Below are positions 10,389-20,936 of a DNA stretch of 64,000 bases, piece after piece. The stretch spans positions 558,001 to 622,000 of the forward strand of contig JAHWDD010000007.1 in assembly GCA_023897205.1 (NCBI GenBank). The letters are read 5' to 3'. Below the pieces are notes generated by a model, which was not told the DNA's origin, made no database searches, and saw only the letters and a program-made list of their open reading frames with translations. Origin of the DNA: Exophiala sp. HKRS030. Taxonomy: Eukaryota > Ascomycota > Eurotiomycetes > Chaetothyriales > Herpotrichiellaceae. Position numbers and translations under genes: made by a program. Every line of letters begins with the position of its first letter. Positions within the stretch are counted from its first letter, which is position 1.

Positions 10389-11224
10389 ATGGCGTCGTCA
10401 CCATTCTTGCTACGCATCTTATCGAAGCCTGTTGATGGCAACGTCGAGGCTTGGAGTGAATGGTACACCTCGGAGGGACTACCTTCCTTATTGACCAAGA
10501 TTCCAGCTTCCCGTGCTTGCTTTTACCATGCATATAATGACTTCGAGCTGAAGACCAAGACACCACTGGAGGGGAATCAAACACAACTGCATAGCGTGGA
10601 ACTGGCACACTCTGATCTCGAGCCTCCTAACGACAAGACCTGTCTAGCAATGTGTCAACTCGACTCCATAGACTCGCTACAGGAGATTTTCAGTCTCAGT
10701 GACCTGACAAGGGATGATCCCAGCCACGACACAGTGTCGGATATCAGAGTTTATGAAGTCATTGAAGATTTTGATCCCAAAGGAATTAGTCATGGTGAGT
10801 TTTTAAAATTAAAGCAAATGCGTTGCAGGCGGAGGCTCTCGCTCTATTCTTTCTGCCGATCGGCTAGCTGAATACAGATACTTATATAGTGCTTCCACCG
10901 TTCATCCTGAACGTTCAAAACGAGCCTGCTGATGCCGATGATTACAACAAATTTTACCATGAGGAGCATCTGCATATGCTGAATAGAGTTCCTGGGTACC
11001 GGCGATCTCAAAGGTACGAACTGATCAAGGGCCACGACGACTCATCATCAGAGGCGCCGAGATTCATGGCCGTCCATGAATGGGACCATTTTGATGCTCT
11101 CGACGGACCGGAGTTGCGGGAGGCTGATGCCAGCCCCAACACACACCGTGTCTTTGGAAATGCCAAACGCGTCAATATCCGGGGGTTCAAGAGCGTGAAA
11201 GGATTTGGCGATGTCAAAGAATGA
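10389..11224 (+). CDS. EthD-like protein with two dimeric alpha/beta-barrel repeats
   Basis: Two exons (10389-10794 and 10890-11224) join in phase to give 246 aa. The second half contains the EthD-type stretch DYNKFYHEEHLHMLNRVPGY. The first half repeats the same layout more loosely: PFLLRILSKP, EWYTSEGLPSLLTKIP and then RACFYHAY align with PFILNVQNEP, KFYHEEHLHMLNRVP and RRSQRYEL. The protein therefore looks like a tandem duplication of the ferredoxin-like fold that normally works as a homodimer. EthD-like proteins include small-molecule enzymes and accessory proteins of fungal pathways; no reaction can be assigned here. It lies just before the alcohol dehydrogenase on the same strand. Confidence 0.8.
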
Positions 11225-11746
11225 ATAGTTGAGAGATGGGAGACGGAGCCAATGAACATCGTAACATTCTTCTAAAGAGAATAACGAGACAACGAGTGCA
11301 TTGTACACTATGAATATATGGCTAGAGAGAATGAATGTGTATTGAATCTCCAACCGCGACTGTCGTGAATAAGCGTTTATCTCCTGAAGTCCCCAATCAA
11401 CCTCCTGATGTTCCTCGGTCCCTTTGGGGGTTATAGCCCCAGACAGTCCCCCGCAAAACTCGGTGCTCGATCTCCGGGGTTGAAGACTCCACAACTCGGG
11501 AATACCGCGACAATCAACTCCAATCCTAGGATCCTGGTCGAGAGCGACCTCAAGCCCCAGACAAATCGTTTAATAGAAGCTGTAACTTGACCTCATGCAT
11601 GAAATGAATTGATATCATAGAAAAATACCGGGTTATAAAGCATAGGCCGACCAGAAACAGAGTTCGTCTCAGGCACAGCCTAGAGACCACAGTGTATTAG
11701 TTCGACCCAAGAGAGTGAACCCTATAATATTGTCGAAAGGAACAAC
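11225..11746. other. Intergenic region before the alcohol dehydrogenase
   Basis: 522 bp with no gene. It holds a CGG-N10-CCG site and the word CTCCACAACTC (11487-11497), which recurs in the MFS/MDR promoter at 18559-18569. Confidence 0.5.
11461..11476. promoter_or_regulatory. CGG-N10-CCG site upstream of alcohol dehydrogenase
   Basis: CGGTGCTCGATCTCCG, 270 bp upstream of the start. It shares GATCTCCG with the sites at 23380 and 27216. Confidence 0.5.
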
Positions 11747-13019
11747 ATGGCAACTTCTACAATGAGGGCAGCTCGGTATCACCCTGTCAGTTGAATGTCT
11801 TTTCTTCAATAGGTGTACAGAGATGATCTTCTAACATGGGGTGAGAAAGGAGACAAACACCTGCACGATCGACAACATTCCGGTGCCGACCATCAAGGAC
11901 CATGAGATATTGGTCAAGATTGCGTCGGCAGGTCTCTGCCACTCGGACCTCATGCTGTTCGAAGGATCGATCCCCGCCACCGAACCTGTGGTGATGGGCC
12001 ACGAGGGAGTTGGCTTCGCGGAGGAAATTGGCCCCAACGTAAAAGGTTTCAAGAAGGGTGACAGACTAGGTTTTCTTTACATCAAAGACGTTTGCTGTGA
12101 GTGATAGAGCCTCCCATCACGGCTCAAAAATGAGAGAGAAGAACATTTTCTGATCGAGAGCTTGGACTGACTGACTGCCTACCATTTAATCAGTCGAATG
12201 CGAAGGATGTTTAGTACATAACCTCAACTGTCACTTGGGAACGGCCAAAATTCAAGGCTTTCAAACAGACGGCTTCTTCGCCGAATATGCGGCTGTGGAT
12301 TCTAGAAACGCCATCATACTCCCGGATGATCTCTCCATGGAAACCTCGGCGCCATATTTCTGCGCAGGCATCACAGGTCAGTCTGCCATTATTAGCTCTT
12401 GGTTGCCAGTATTTACCCCGTATGAAAAACAGAAGCTAACGAAAAAAGAGCACAAACAGCATTCCATGGTGTCGACTCTTGTCACTTGAAGCCCGGGCAG
12501 TGGATCGCCATAGTAGGTTGTGGAGGATTGGGCCAAATGGGTATCCGTTTCGCCAAAGCGATGGGACTCAAAGTCATCGGGATCGATATCAACGATGAGG
12601 TGTTGAAAGCTGCCAAAGAGGAGAGTGGTGTGGACGTTGCGGTCAACAGCAAGGGTCCCGACTTTGAGAAACAAGTCAGAGACGTGACCGGTGGTGGTGT
12701 GGACGCGGCTGTCGTCTTCAGTGCCGCCCAGGCCGCTTATGACAGCGCCACCAAGATCCTACGCATCGGTGGGATTTTGATGGTGATCGGATTGCCGTCG
12801 AAGCCTCTCCAGTTTTCCGCCTTGGATCTCATGAAGAAGCTTTACCAGATCAGAAGTGAGAGTACAGGACCTCCGCAACAGATGCCACGGGCCCTGGAGT
12901 TCATTTCGAAGCACGACATCAAGCCCAGAGTCGACATCTACAAGCTTGACCAGATTCACGAGATGATAGATATGATGCAGAGCGGCAAGTCAAAATCTAG
13001 GATGGCAGTCGTATTCTAG
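11747..13019 (+). CDS. Zinc-dependent alcohol dehydrogenase (MDR superfamily)
   Basis: Oxidises an alcohol to a carbonyl, or the reverse, with NAD(P). Four exons: 11747-11785, 11850-12096, 12194-12376 and 12460-13019, in phase, 342 aa. The tiny first exon (MATSTMRAARYHP) supplies the N-terminus. The catalytic zinc motif GLCHSD and the GHEGVG motif are in exon 2. The structural-zinc cysteines (VCFECEGC, HNLNC) are formed across the second splice junction. The Rossmann motif GCGGLGQMG is in exon 4. Length and motif order match Adh1-type fungal enzymes. A CGG-N10-CCG site lies upstream. It is convergent with the acyl-CoA ligase. Confidence 0.93.
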
Positions 13020-13316
13020 GGATATTGAATATAGCCCAAGGGCGAACTGTACTTCTCGAATACGCCGACGATGTGCACAATGCCCATTGACGATATCCGG
13101 CTTTCTCAATCCTTGAAATGAGACACAAGCCTTGGAAAAGATCTAAAGCAGTGCCACTGTCGTGATGAACTGCACTTTAATGTCTCTCCTAAATATCTTC
13201 CTCTGGAATACTCGATCTAGCCAATAATCTTCTCCAGTAGTATATCTTCCTTGTCTAATGGTTTGCTAACATTGGTACCAAAACACCCCTGCGAACGAGT
13301 TCATTACTCTTTCTAT

Positions 13317-15307
13317 TTATAGCTTCGCCTTTGTTTTGTTCGCTGCTGCCCTTTGCTTCTCCAAGTCTCTCAACACACGCCTCAACACTTTTCCACTGGC
13401 ACTCTTCGGCACCGAGTCCACAAACTCGATGCCGCCTGCCAACCATTTCGGCCGAGACTTCTTTTGCTTCACAAAGTCGGTGAGAGTACGTAACGTATCC
13501 GGGCCGGCTTTGGACGGGTCTGCTAGTGTGACGAATGCCTTGGGAACCTCACCGGCATAGTCGTCGGGGATGCCGATGACGGCTACATCAGAAACCAAGG
13601 GATGGCCCAAGAGGAGATCTTCAAGTTCAGCAGGGGCAACCCCGACGCCTTTCACCTTGATCATCTCCTTGAGTCGGTCGTGGATGGTCAAGAAGCCATC
13701 TTCACGCACAAACCCTATGTCTCCCGTGTGTAGAAACCCTTCAGAGTCGTACGTCTCGGCGGTGGCCTCGGCGCGATTATAGTAACCCATGGTGATCTGA
13801 GGTCCTTTCGCCAGAACCTCGCCGCTTTGACCGACGCCGAATACCTTTTCCCCTTTTCCTTCGTACTCGGGATCGATAATCTTGATCACAGTATCTGCCA
13901 CGACTTTCCCGACCGTATGAGCATTGTCGTACGTCTGCTGGCCGGGTGGGGTCAGCGTTATGGCCGAGGTACTCTCCGTCATGCCCCAAGCTTGCCTAAT
14001 CCGGATGTGGCCAAATCGCACGGCCAGCTTGTCAATGATTTCTTTGGCAAGTGGTGCCGCACCCGTGTTGAACTGTTGTACATGTTCCAGATTGTAGTTG
14101 GCCGCTACAGGGTCGTTCACTAGTCGGATCAATAGAGCTGTATATAAAATTGTGTGTAAGCAAACGACTGTTGGACCAGCTTGTTTTCCTTGTTTTGGCT
14201 GAGCAACTTACGCGGAACCAGCCACAATTCATCGCATTTATACTTGTATATGACATTGATCATGTCCTTCAAGTTGAATTTGGGCATCATTACGACCTGT
14301 TGGTTGATGATCAATGGCAATTGAAGGATTTGAACAATGCCGGTAACTAGTCACCCACAAGAATTAGTTTTTCTTTTCTCAAGTGCTACTGTGAGCGGAT
14401 TTGAGGACACAGGAAACTGACTGTGATAGAGTGGTAGAACACCGAGTAGGACTTTCGGACAGTCCTCAGGCGTACCAGCTCGCATCTGCATCATCTGGGC
14501 AATGACATTGTGATGAGATATCATGACCTATCATACGACTAGTCAGCACTCATCTCTCTCACACACACTCCCTGCGTCGCGATGAGTTTTGTAAGAAACT
14601 TACGCCCTTGGGTGCACTGGTCGTCCCACTGGTGAAGGACAAAAAGCTAGGAACTTTTTTATTCGATCGCCCCTTCGGAACAACCCATGCCTCAATCTGG
14701 CCGTACTCTCCTTTCCTCTTGGCCTCTACGATCAGGTCGTGGATCGAAGTCTTACCACTCTGGCCTCGGACTTCACTTTGATTACCCATCAGGATGATTC
14801 GATCGCTACCGAGGCCGACTTCGCGGGCAGCTTTGCAGACAGTAACCCACGACCCGTTGTCGGCGAATACCATTTCACTTTCACTGGCTTTGAGGATGTA
14901 GGCCATTTCCTCAACGCCATATTCCGGGGACGAGCCCGTGACGATGGCGCCCAGGCGAACAATGGCAAACGTCAACACGGGGTACCAGATGCTGTTGCTG
15001 CAGAAAATCGTGACGTGGCTACCGGGGCGAATGCCATACTTTGCCGCCAACGAGGTGGACAGGGTGATCGCCAGGGCCCTGAGGTCGACAAAAGAGATGA
15101 ACTCTCCTGTATTCGCATCACGAAAACCACCGGTCTGGTGTCGATTGAACTTGCAGTTCGGTGCGCTGTTGTCGAAAAGCCATTGCCAGATCGATACGTC
15201 GGTGGGTACCGCTATGTAATCAAATTGTCAGGTCTTGAAAAAATTGCCAAAAATCTACACTTGGAATAACACTCACGAGTACCGAGATTCTCACCCTTGA
15301 ACAACAT
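13317..15307 (-). CDS. Acyl-CoA ligase, 4-coumarate-CoA-ligase-like, peroxisomal (PTS1)
   Basis: Adenylate-forming enzyme that activates a carboxylic acid to its CoA thioester with ATP. Five exons: 15307-15277, 15211-14604, 14527-14422, 14346-14212 and 14137-13317; all junctions are in phase, 566 aa. The AMP-binding P-loop is FTSGTTSAPKG, a variant in which the usual glycine after SGTT is serine. WGMTES, HTGDIG and the C-terminal PKSASGK with the catalytic lysine are present. The C-terminus ends in Ala-Lys-Leu, a canonical type 1 peroxisomal signal, as in many fungal 4CL-like enzymes. In the cluster it would channel the acid released by the esterase into peroxisomal beta-oxidation. Start is the first ATG giving a typical N-terminus. 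Confidence 0.93.
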
Positions 15308-15996
15308 GGCCTGCCTTAACGCTGTTGTTAGACGAACAAATTCCAGCAAACCACACAGGCGAACCCTGGCAGGGATCACTCAAGTAGCAAAGTTGTCAGA
15401 ATTGTACATGTCAGTGTTTGTATGAGGGGAAATTCGGGGAGGTATGGAAGATGAATACCGAGGTTAAAGCAAATCAATTGCGTGTCTACTCCGGTAACCC
15501 AATACGTGTATGGCCAAGGCGATGGCGAGAGCTTGGGTGTCCCATCGGGAGCTTATCCACGTAATGCGTAGCTCCGATCTCCTCCTCCACCGGGCCCAAT
15601 ACGGAGAGCCTTCAGGAATAATATGGAGGACGGGCCGACCAGGTTTAGGGTCATTGTTGTTTCCTGGGGTCAAGAAAGACGCTATCAGTGATCACTTGCT
15701 CCGGGTTTCCACCAGCTGTCGACTACACAAGCATGGCTGAGCAATGATGGACGTAACGCATGATACCACTCTGGGGCTAGATTGCCCACATGCCACTTAT
15801 TACAAGATCGATCACATCAATTCTCTCTATTCTACTCGATCTAGTCTTGGTAGAGCATCTCTCGAGGTTTGACAATATGAAACAGCTCGAGCATTGCCCC
15901 AAACACGAGGATACGCAGTAGGCTAATTCGGAAGGTCGGCTTTATGTTGAATCTCGAGCGGTCCAGAAGACTATCCGACAATCTCTGCTCGGCCGC
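15308..15996. other. Intergenic region upstream of the acyl-CoA ligase
   Basis: 689 bp between the MFS transporter 3' end and the ligase start. No gene and no CGG-N10-CCG match found by eye. Confidence 0.5.
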
Positions 15997-18376
15997 TTAG
16001 TGATGGGCATTTCGAGATGCCATGTCCGTATTCTCGAGATAAACCTCAATCTACGATATGAATAAGTCAATCACATCCTGCTGTGTTGGGTAGATGCCTT
16101 ACCTTGTTATTCATTTTGGAATCGACATCTTTGCACAGGGCGGAGGCAATAAGTCCCACAATGCCAAAGGCCATCGAGGCAAAGGCAACCGTTCTGCGTG
16201 CTAATATCAGTATCTGGAAGGGAAATCTAACTGGAGAGGAAACGAACCTGATGCCGTGTACATTGGCTTCAGCTAATGCTCCCGACACAGCGGCCACGAC
16301 TCTGGGGCTGAAATTTTTGGCTAATGCTGGAGTACCAATTGATTGCGTCAATTCGCTAAGCTGAGAATCCCGCAGACCAGCCCCAAGCGCAGCTGTAGGG
16401 ACAAGCTTTCCTATCCAAGTTTTGGTAGTGTTCGTCAAGATCGTCGTGTATACCGCTGCACCAACTGAATCATTGTCAGCAAAATTCCAAGTCAAGTTTC
16501 TGGAGGAGTAAGGCCTACTTGAGCCAGCCGCAAAACGAGCCACGCCGGAGATGCCACCACTTATCCCTAGATCTTTGTGCTCTACACCCATCTGACTGAC
16601 GGCGATGGCAAGATAGATGGCCCATCCGTAGCCGGCTTGGGAAAGGAAAACGAACCCCAGCATCAATCCTTTATTGTGGGTGCTGACCAGGGCAAGGAGT
16701 GATCCAAATAGAACCATGACAAAAACCGAGCCAGTCAGTTGCCACTGCCAGTGTTTGATGTAACTGCCAAACATTGACAGGCTTCCGGCGCCAGTCAAAA
16801 TAGCAAGACCTTGCGGGAGCGAAAGTACAATGCCATACTTCCAATCGGTCCCACCATTGGTGTAGAGTGCATTGATCATCGTGGGCCACAGGATACTGCT
16901 CGAATAGTAAAACATGTTCACCACGCCCAGTGCAATGCAAGGCGCAGTCAGGTCTCGTCCATAGGATGACGTGAAGACATAGGTAGGTGTAAGAGGATGG
17001 CTGATATTTGCGAACCTCTCCCAGCAAGCGAAGGCGACAAGAAACGCGAATCCTACGACCAGCGGGGCAACGACATAGGCGCTGTTGGAAGGATAGATGG
17101 TGGTCCAGACGATTCCCATAAGCACAGGAACGGCACCGGCAATGAAGAGGAAGCCACCTGATATGATGCTGTTAGCGATTCGAGATGGTTTATTTGACAA
17201 AAAGCAGGCGCAAAAACTCACCGACATAGTCGATTTCCTTGATCATCTGTCTGAACGGAATACCATATCTTACAATCATGTTAGCCCTCAATGAATGGGT
17301 GAAGAAAGGGACTGCCACTCACGGATGAGCCGGTGGGTAGTAGAGGAAGTATAAACCCAAGAAGGATAGGAACTGGGCGATGGCAGCCGCCCAGAAGTTC
17401 CATTGCCAGGTGTGGCTTTCAATGCCGTAGCGACCAGTGACGGGACCAATGATGACAGCTATGATGGTCGTGATATCAGCAATAACGACTCCAATGTGCC
17501 TCCATTTGTTGGGAAGCAACTCAGAAAGGGCGAACGCTGCCATCTGTGGGGTCTTGTCAGCTTCCTCAACAGAAGACGCATATATATATGCATGTATATG
17601 CGTCACTTCACTTCACTTGCCTGGCAGTTGCCCCCTCCGAACCCAGCGATTGCCATGCCCGCAATTACTGCATTTGCACTGGCTTTGGATGCAGTAACGA
17701 TGTGTCCAACTGTACAAACCTGTGGGAGGCGGTCAGTATGGGCTTGAAGATACAACCGCGCAACTCGGGGAGAAGGAGGAGAAGGAGTAGTAGTGGCACT
17801 GACTAGATTTCCAAGAACCAAGAACCAACGTCGACCAAGAAGATCCGTGTTCGCGCCGCTGTGGTAAATTTCGTCAAATCAGGTTCCAAGGCTAGGCGAA
17901 TCTCCTGGAAACCTACCAAAGCATGAAGCATACGGTGATAGAGATAGTCCAGGCCTTGCAAAAGAGCGCATTAGCTTTCCCTCAGAGCCATGGCTGTCAT
18001 TGTAGGTGAAGTCCTTACTGGTATGAACCAATATGCCTTTTCTGGAGCATCAAGCTCCGCCGCAACCAAGCCACCAATGTTTGCCATCACCGGGATGGGC
18101 CAAAAAGAGAGACCATAACCGCATGAGAGGATCTGCCAGCAAGCCATCTCTTAGTCAAATCACAGGGTCTCGAGAATACTGCCACCGGTCGAGATCGTTA
18201 CTCACCCAGACAACAACCCACGTCTTGAAGCTCACGTGGGGGTCTTCTTCCTCATCACTGAGACCGGGTGTCTCTGCGTTTTCGACAGTCTTAGAATGTA
18301 CATTTTCCTTGAGTGATATGACTTCTTCGTCTTTGGTAGTCGTAGGCTTCACATCAGCGTTGTCTTTGACCGACAT
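15997..18376 (-). CDS. MFS transporter, TRI12 (trichothecene-efflux-pump) type
   Basis: Polytopic plasma-membrane carrier; the TRI12 family exports or imports metabolites in fungal clusters. Eleven exons can be joined in phase: 18376-18206, 18132-18019, 17954-17917, 17858-17804, 17719-17621, 17543-17323, 17268-17222, 17157-16519, 16464-16248, 16193-16103 and 16050-15997. The protein is 581 aa. Signature segments are DLLGRRWFLVLGN (loop 2-3), AFALSELLPNKWRH and the long series of hydrophobic helices in exon 8. The N-terminus is acidic and cytosolic. The intron between exons 5 and 6 has a GC donor (CAG/GCAAGT), supported by the seamless join. The last three short exons are less certain than the rest. 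Gene diverges from the MDR reductase. Confidence 0.92.
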
Positions 18377-18489
18377 TTTCGATCTGATCTTGTGAAAGAA
18401 ACAACCACCTATCAGGAACTATCAGCTTGTCAGAAGGGCAGGAGGTTGCATTGCTCATCTCCATATATACTGCCTGGACTGTAGTCATC

Positions 18490-18506
18490 CGGGAATTGGA
18501 AGTCCG
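18490..18506. promoter_or_regulatory. CGG-N11-CCG near MFS transporter start
   Basis: CGGGAATTGGAAGTCCG, 114 bp upstream of the MFS start codon. It has the same N11 spacing as the palindrome at 10195, but its inner bases are not symmetrical. Confidence 0.25.
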
Positions 18507-18972
18507 AGATATAGATTTTGGATCCAGACAAACGTGGTGCCCCCAAGCTCGGTGGGGTCTCCACAACTCAAGATCTCTAACAAGCCCAGCCTTGTCTGCA
18601 GAAACTTACTTGGTCGTTCAAATCTTCACAAATGAAGTCTAATCGCCCTTCCTGTCCCAACATAACACAGGAATTGTACTTGTAATGAGACAAGAACACA
18701 TTTTGAGCAATTGAACCCCCCAGAAAGTCCTCAAGGAAGCCTGTACCACTTAACATTCTGTCACTTGCACGGGATGTTGTTCGCTACATGCTCTACAAGT
18801 CGTCATACTGATGGTCCGGATGCAATGTGATCCGAAATGTCTAAGATGTCAATAACTTCTGATGCTAAGATTCCTGATCGAGCGTTGAACTCTGCCTTAG
18901 GCAAATCTTATGGAGGAACAACCGAGGCGGATTTTAGGTGCTCTCACCTGTTCCATGTATCTGGGTCATCTC

Positions 18973-18988
18973 CGGACATCATTCACCG
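18973..18988. promoter_or_regulatory. CGG-N10-CCG site in MFS/MDR divergent promoter
   Basis: CGGACATCATTCACCG. It differs from the AtuA-promoter site at 25611 only in three central bases, 13 of 16 being identical. Confidence 0.5.
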
Positions 18989-19470
18989 AAGTCACGCTAC
19001 GAATCAAGGAGGGCTGATGATGTGGCCTGTGGGCGATCAGATGCCATGTGCTCTCGAAGTGATGAGAAGAGTTAGTTCAACACCGGCTGTCCGGGAAATG
19101 ACCGGCAGGCACCAGGAGCTATGGGCCAGCAGCATCAAGCTGACCTACTTCAGATATTCGAGGACTAAAGCGGTCGTTACTCCGGACCACTTGGGAAGGT
19201 TTTACCAGGGGACTGATCACCCCTTTGCCTCTCAGGACATGATTCTCGGATCCCAGATTCTTCTTGAATGCAGGAGCCGATGTTATTTCTATATATATAT
19301 ACATATCCCCGCTTGAAAATGAAGTCTTGCATCACCCAAAATTTGCCCGGTGACTGTGTCTACTTTTTTTCCCCCGTCTAGCCACCACATGATATCAACA
19401 GAGAGCCTAGTCCCATATTCGTTTTTGTCTTTACTAAAGCATTTTCAGCCATCAAAACAGATTAGATAAC

Positions 19471-20736
19471 ATGAGAGCAATCCAGCTCCCTGCTCTGGTC
19501 AAAGGACCCGGTGAGCTTCGTGTGGTGGCTCTACCGGACTTCAAACCACATCCTACGAAATACCTGGTTAGAATCCACGCAGCAGCGGCCAACTTCTTCG
19601 ACAATTTGCAAATCCAAGGCAAACATCAACAAAAGCCACCTTTACCTTTCATCGCCGGCAACGAGTTCTCAGGTGAGATTCTCGCCGTACCGACCTCGAG
19701 ACCAAAGGACGGAGGAGGCGACTGGATTTTCAAACGTGGAGATCGAGTGTTCGGAGCCGGGTTGGGAGCATTTGCCACGCTGATCCAGGCCGACGAGGAG
19801 GACCTGAGGCCAGTGCCTAAGAACTGGAGTTATCTTGAAGCCTGTAGTCTGTTTTACACTGCCCCGACAGCCTACGCGGCGCTCATTTTACGAGCACAAG
19901 CAAAAAAAGGTTCGTCAGACTTACAGTAGCCATCTCTGATCCATGGATCAGTTCTTTCCACCAGTTTGTACGAGAATATACTGACTCAAAAGTATTATAC
20001 AAATGCAGGTGACTTTGTCCTCGTCCACGGAGCCGGAGGGGGTGTCGGCCTCGCCGCTGTCACCATCGCTAGAGCTCTGGGAATGTACGTTATCGCCTCC
20101 GCCGACACCGAGAAGAAACGACAGATTGCAAAATCATTCGGCGCACACTTCGTCGTGGACAGTAAATCCGACTGGGCGGAGCAAGCCAAGAACCACACAC
20201 CTGACCGCCGTGGTGTCGACGTCGTCCTTGACACGCTGGGTGTCATCGAGAGGAGTCTCAAATGCATCCGCTGGGGTGGACGTTTGGTCATCATCGGCTT
20301 CGCCGCCGGAACGATTGAGAAGATCCCCACCAATCGACTCTTGTTGAAGAACGTATCCTTGTCCGGCCTCTTTTGGGGCATGTACGCGACAATGGAACCG
20401 GAGAGCGTGGCTCAGGTATGGAATACGCTACTGGCACTGATCGAGGAGGGCGGGATCACGCCAATTAATTATACAGAAAAGGAGTTTCGCGGATTGCAAG
20501 AGATCCCAGCTGCTCTGGAGTTACTGTCTAGAGGTGTGTGTTGTGGTCTTCCCCCCCTTTTCTATTAGCCTCTTCTGCTCAATTTTGTTGATAAACATGT
20601 ACCATGACACGATGAAATGCAGAGCAACTGTGGTACTCAGCAAATGTATATATACTGACTGTATAAAATCTGGACAGGTACGGCATGGGGTAAGATCGTC
20701 ATCGATATAAGTGAGCATGGGAAAGCAAAGCTATGA
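19471..20736 (+). CDS. MDR reductase (quinone/enoyl reductase type), peroxisomal (PTS1)
   Basis: Zinc-free medium-chain reductase using NADPH, probably reducing an activated C=C bond such as an enoyl-CoA or enone. Three exons: 19471-19909, 20009-20533 and 20678-20736, in phase, 340 aa. The N-terminal GroES-like part contains AAAANFFDNLQIQG and AGNEFSGE; the nucleotide-binding motif GAGGGVGLAA follows exon junction 1. There are no zinc-ligand cysteines. The short third exon is essential: it converts the C-terminus into one ending Lys-Ala-Lys-Leu, a PTS1 identical to that of the acyl-CoA ligase. Without it the frame would run into intron sequence. It diverges from the TRI12 transporter. Confidence 0.9.
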
Positions 20737-20936
20737 GCTCGACAATCATGATAGCAAGGTCCTCTTCGCGTTGGCCATTGATGTATTTGAGCGGGATAGA
20801 CTATATACTGTCAACCGCTACGAACATAAGAAAGCAACAAACTAGAGCACATGTCAAACCCTAATCAAAACGCTTTACAACCGATATGCATACACTTGCT
20901 TTCCAAATCATCTATAATGACAATGCTAATCCATCG

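Larger units (their letters stand above)
18377..19470. other. Divergent promoter region of MFS transporter and MDR reductase
   Basis: 1.1 kb. It holds a CGG-N10-CCG site at 18973 and a CGG-N11-CCG at 18490. A 159-codon plus-strand frame at 18837-19316 shows no family signature and is not called as a gene. Confidence 0.5.

Noticed and set aside
11487..18569. 11-nt word CTCCACAACTC shared by the ADH and MFS/MDR promoters
   Set aside because: A single exact 11-mer in two 1-kb regions may be chance and has no symmetry; recorded only as a note.
18837..19316. 159-codon frame in the MFS/MDR divergent promoter
   Set aside because: No family signature, no intron evidence and an atypical composition; better explained as promoter DNA.
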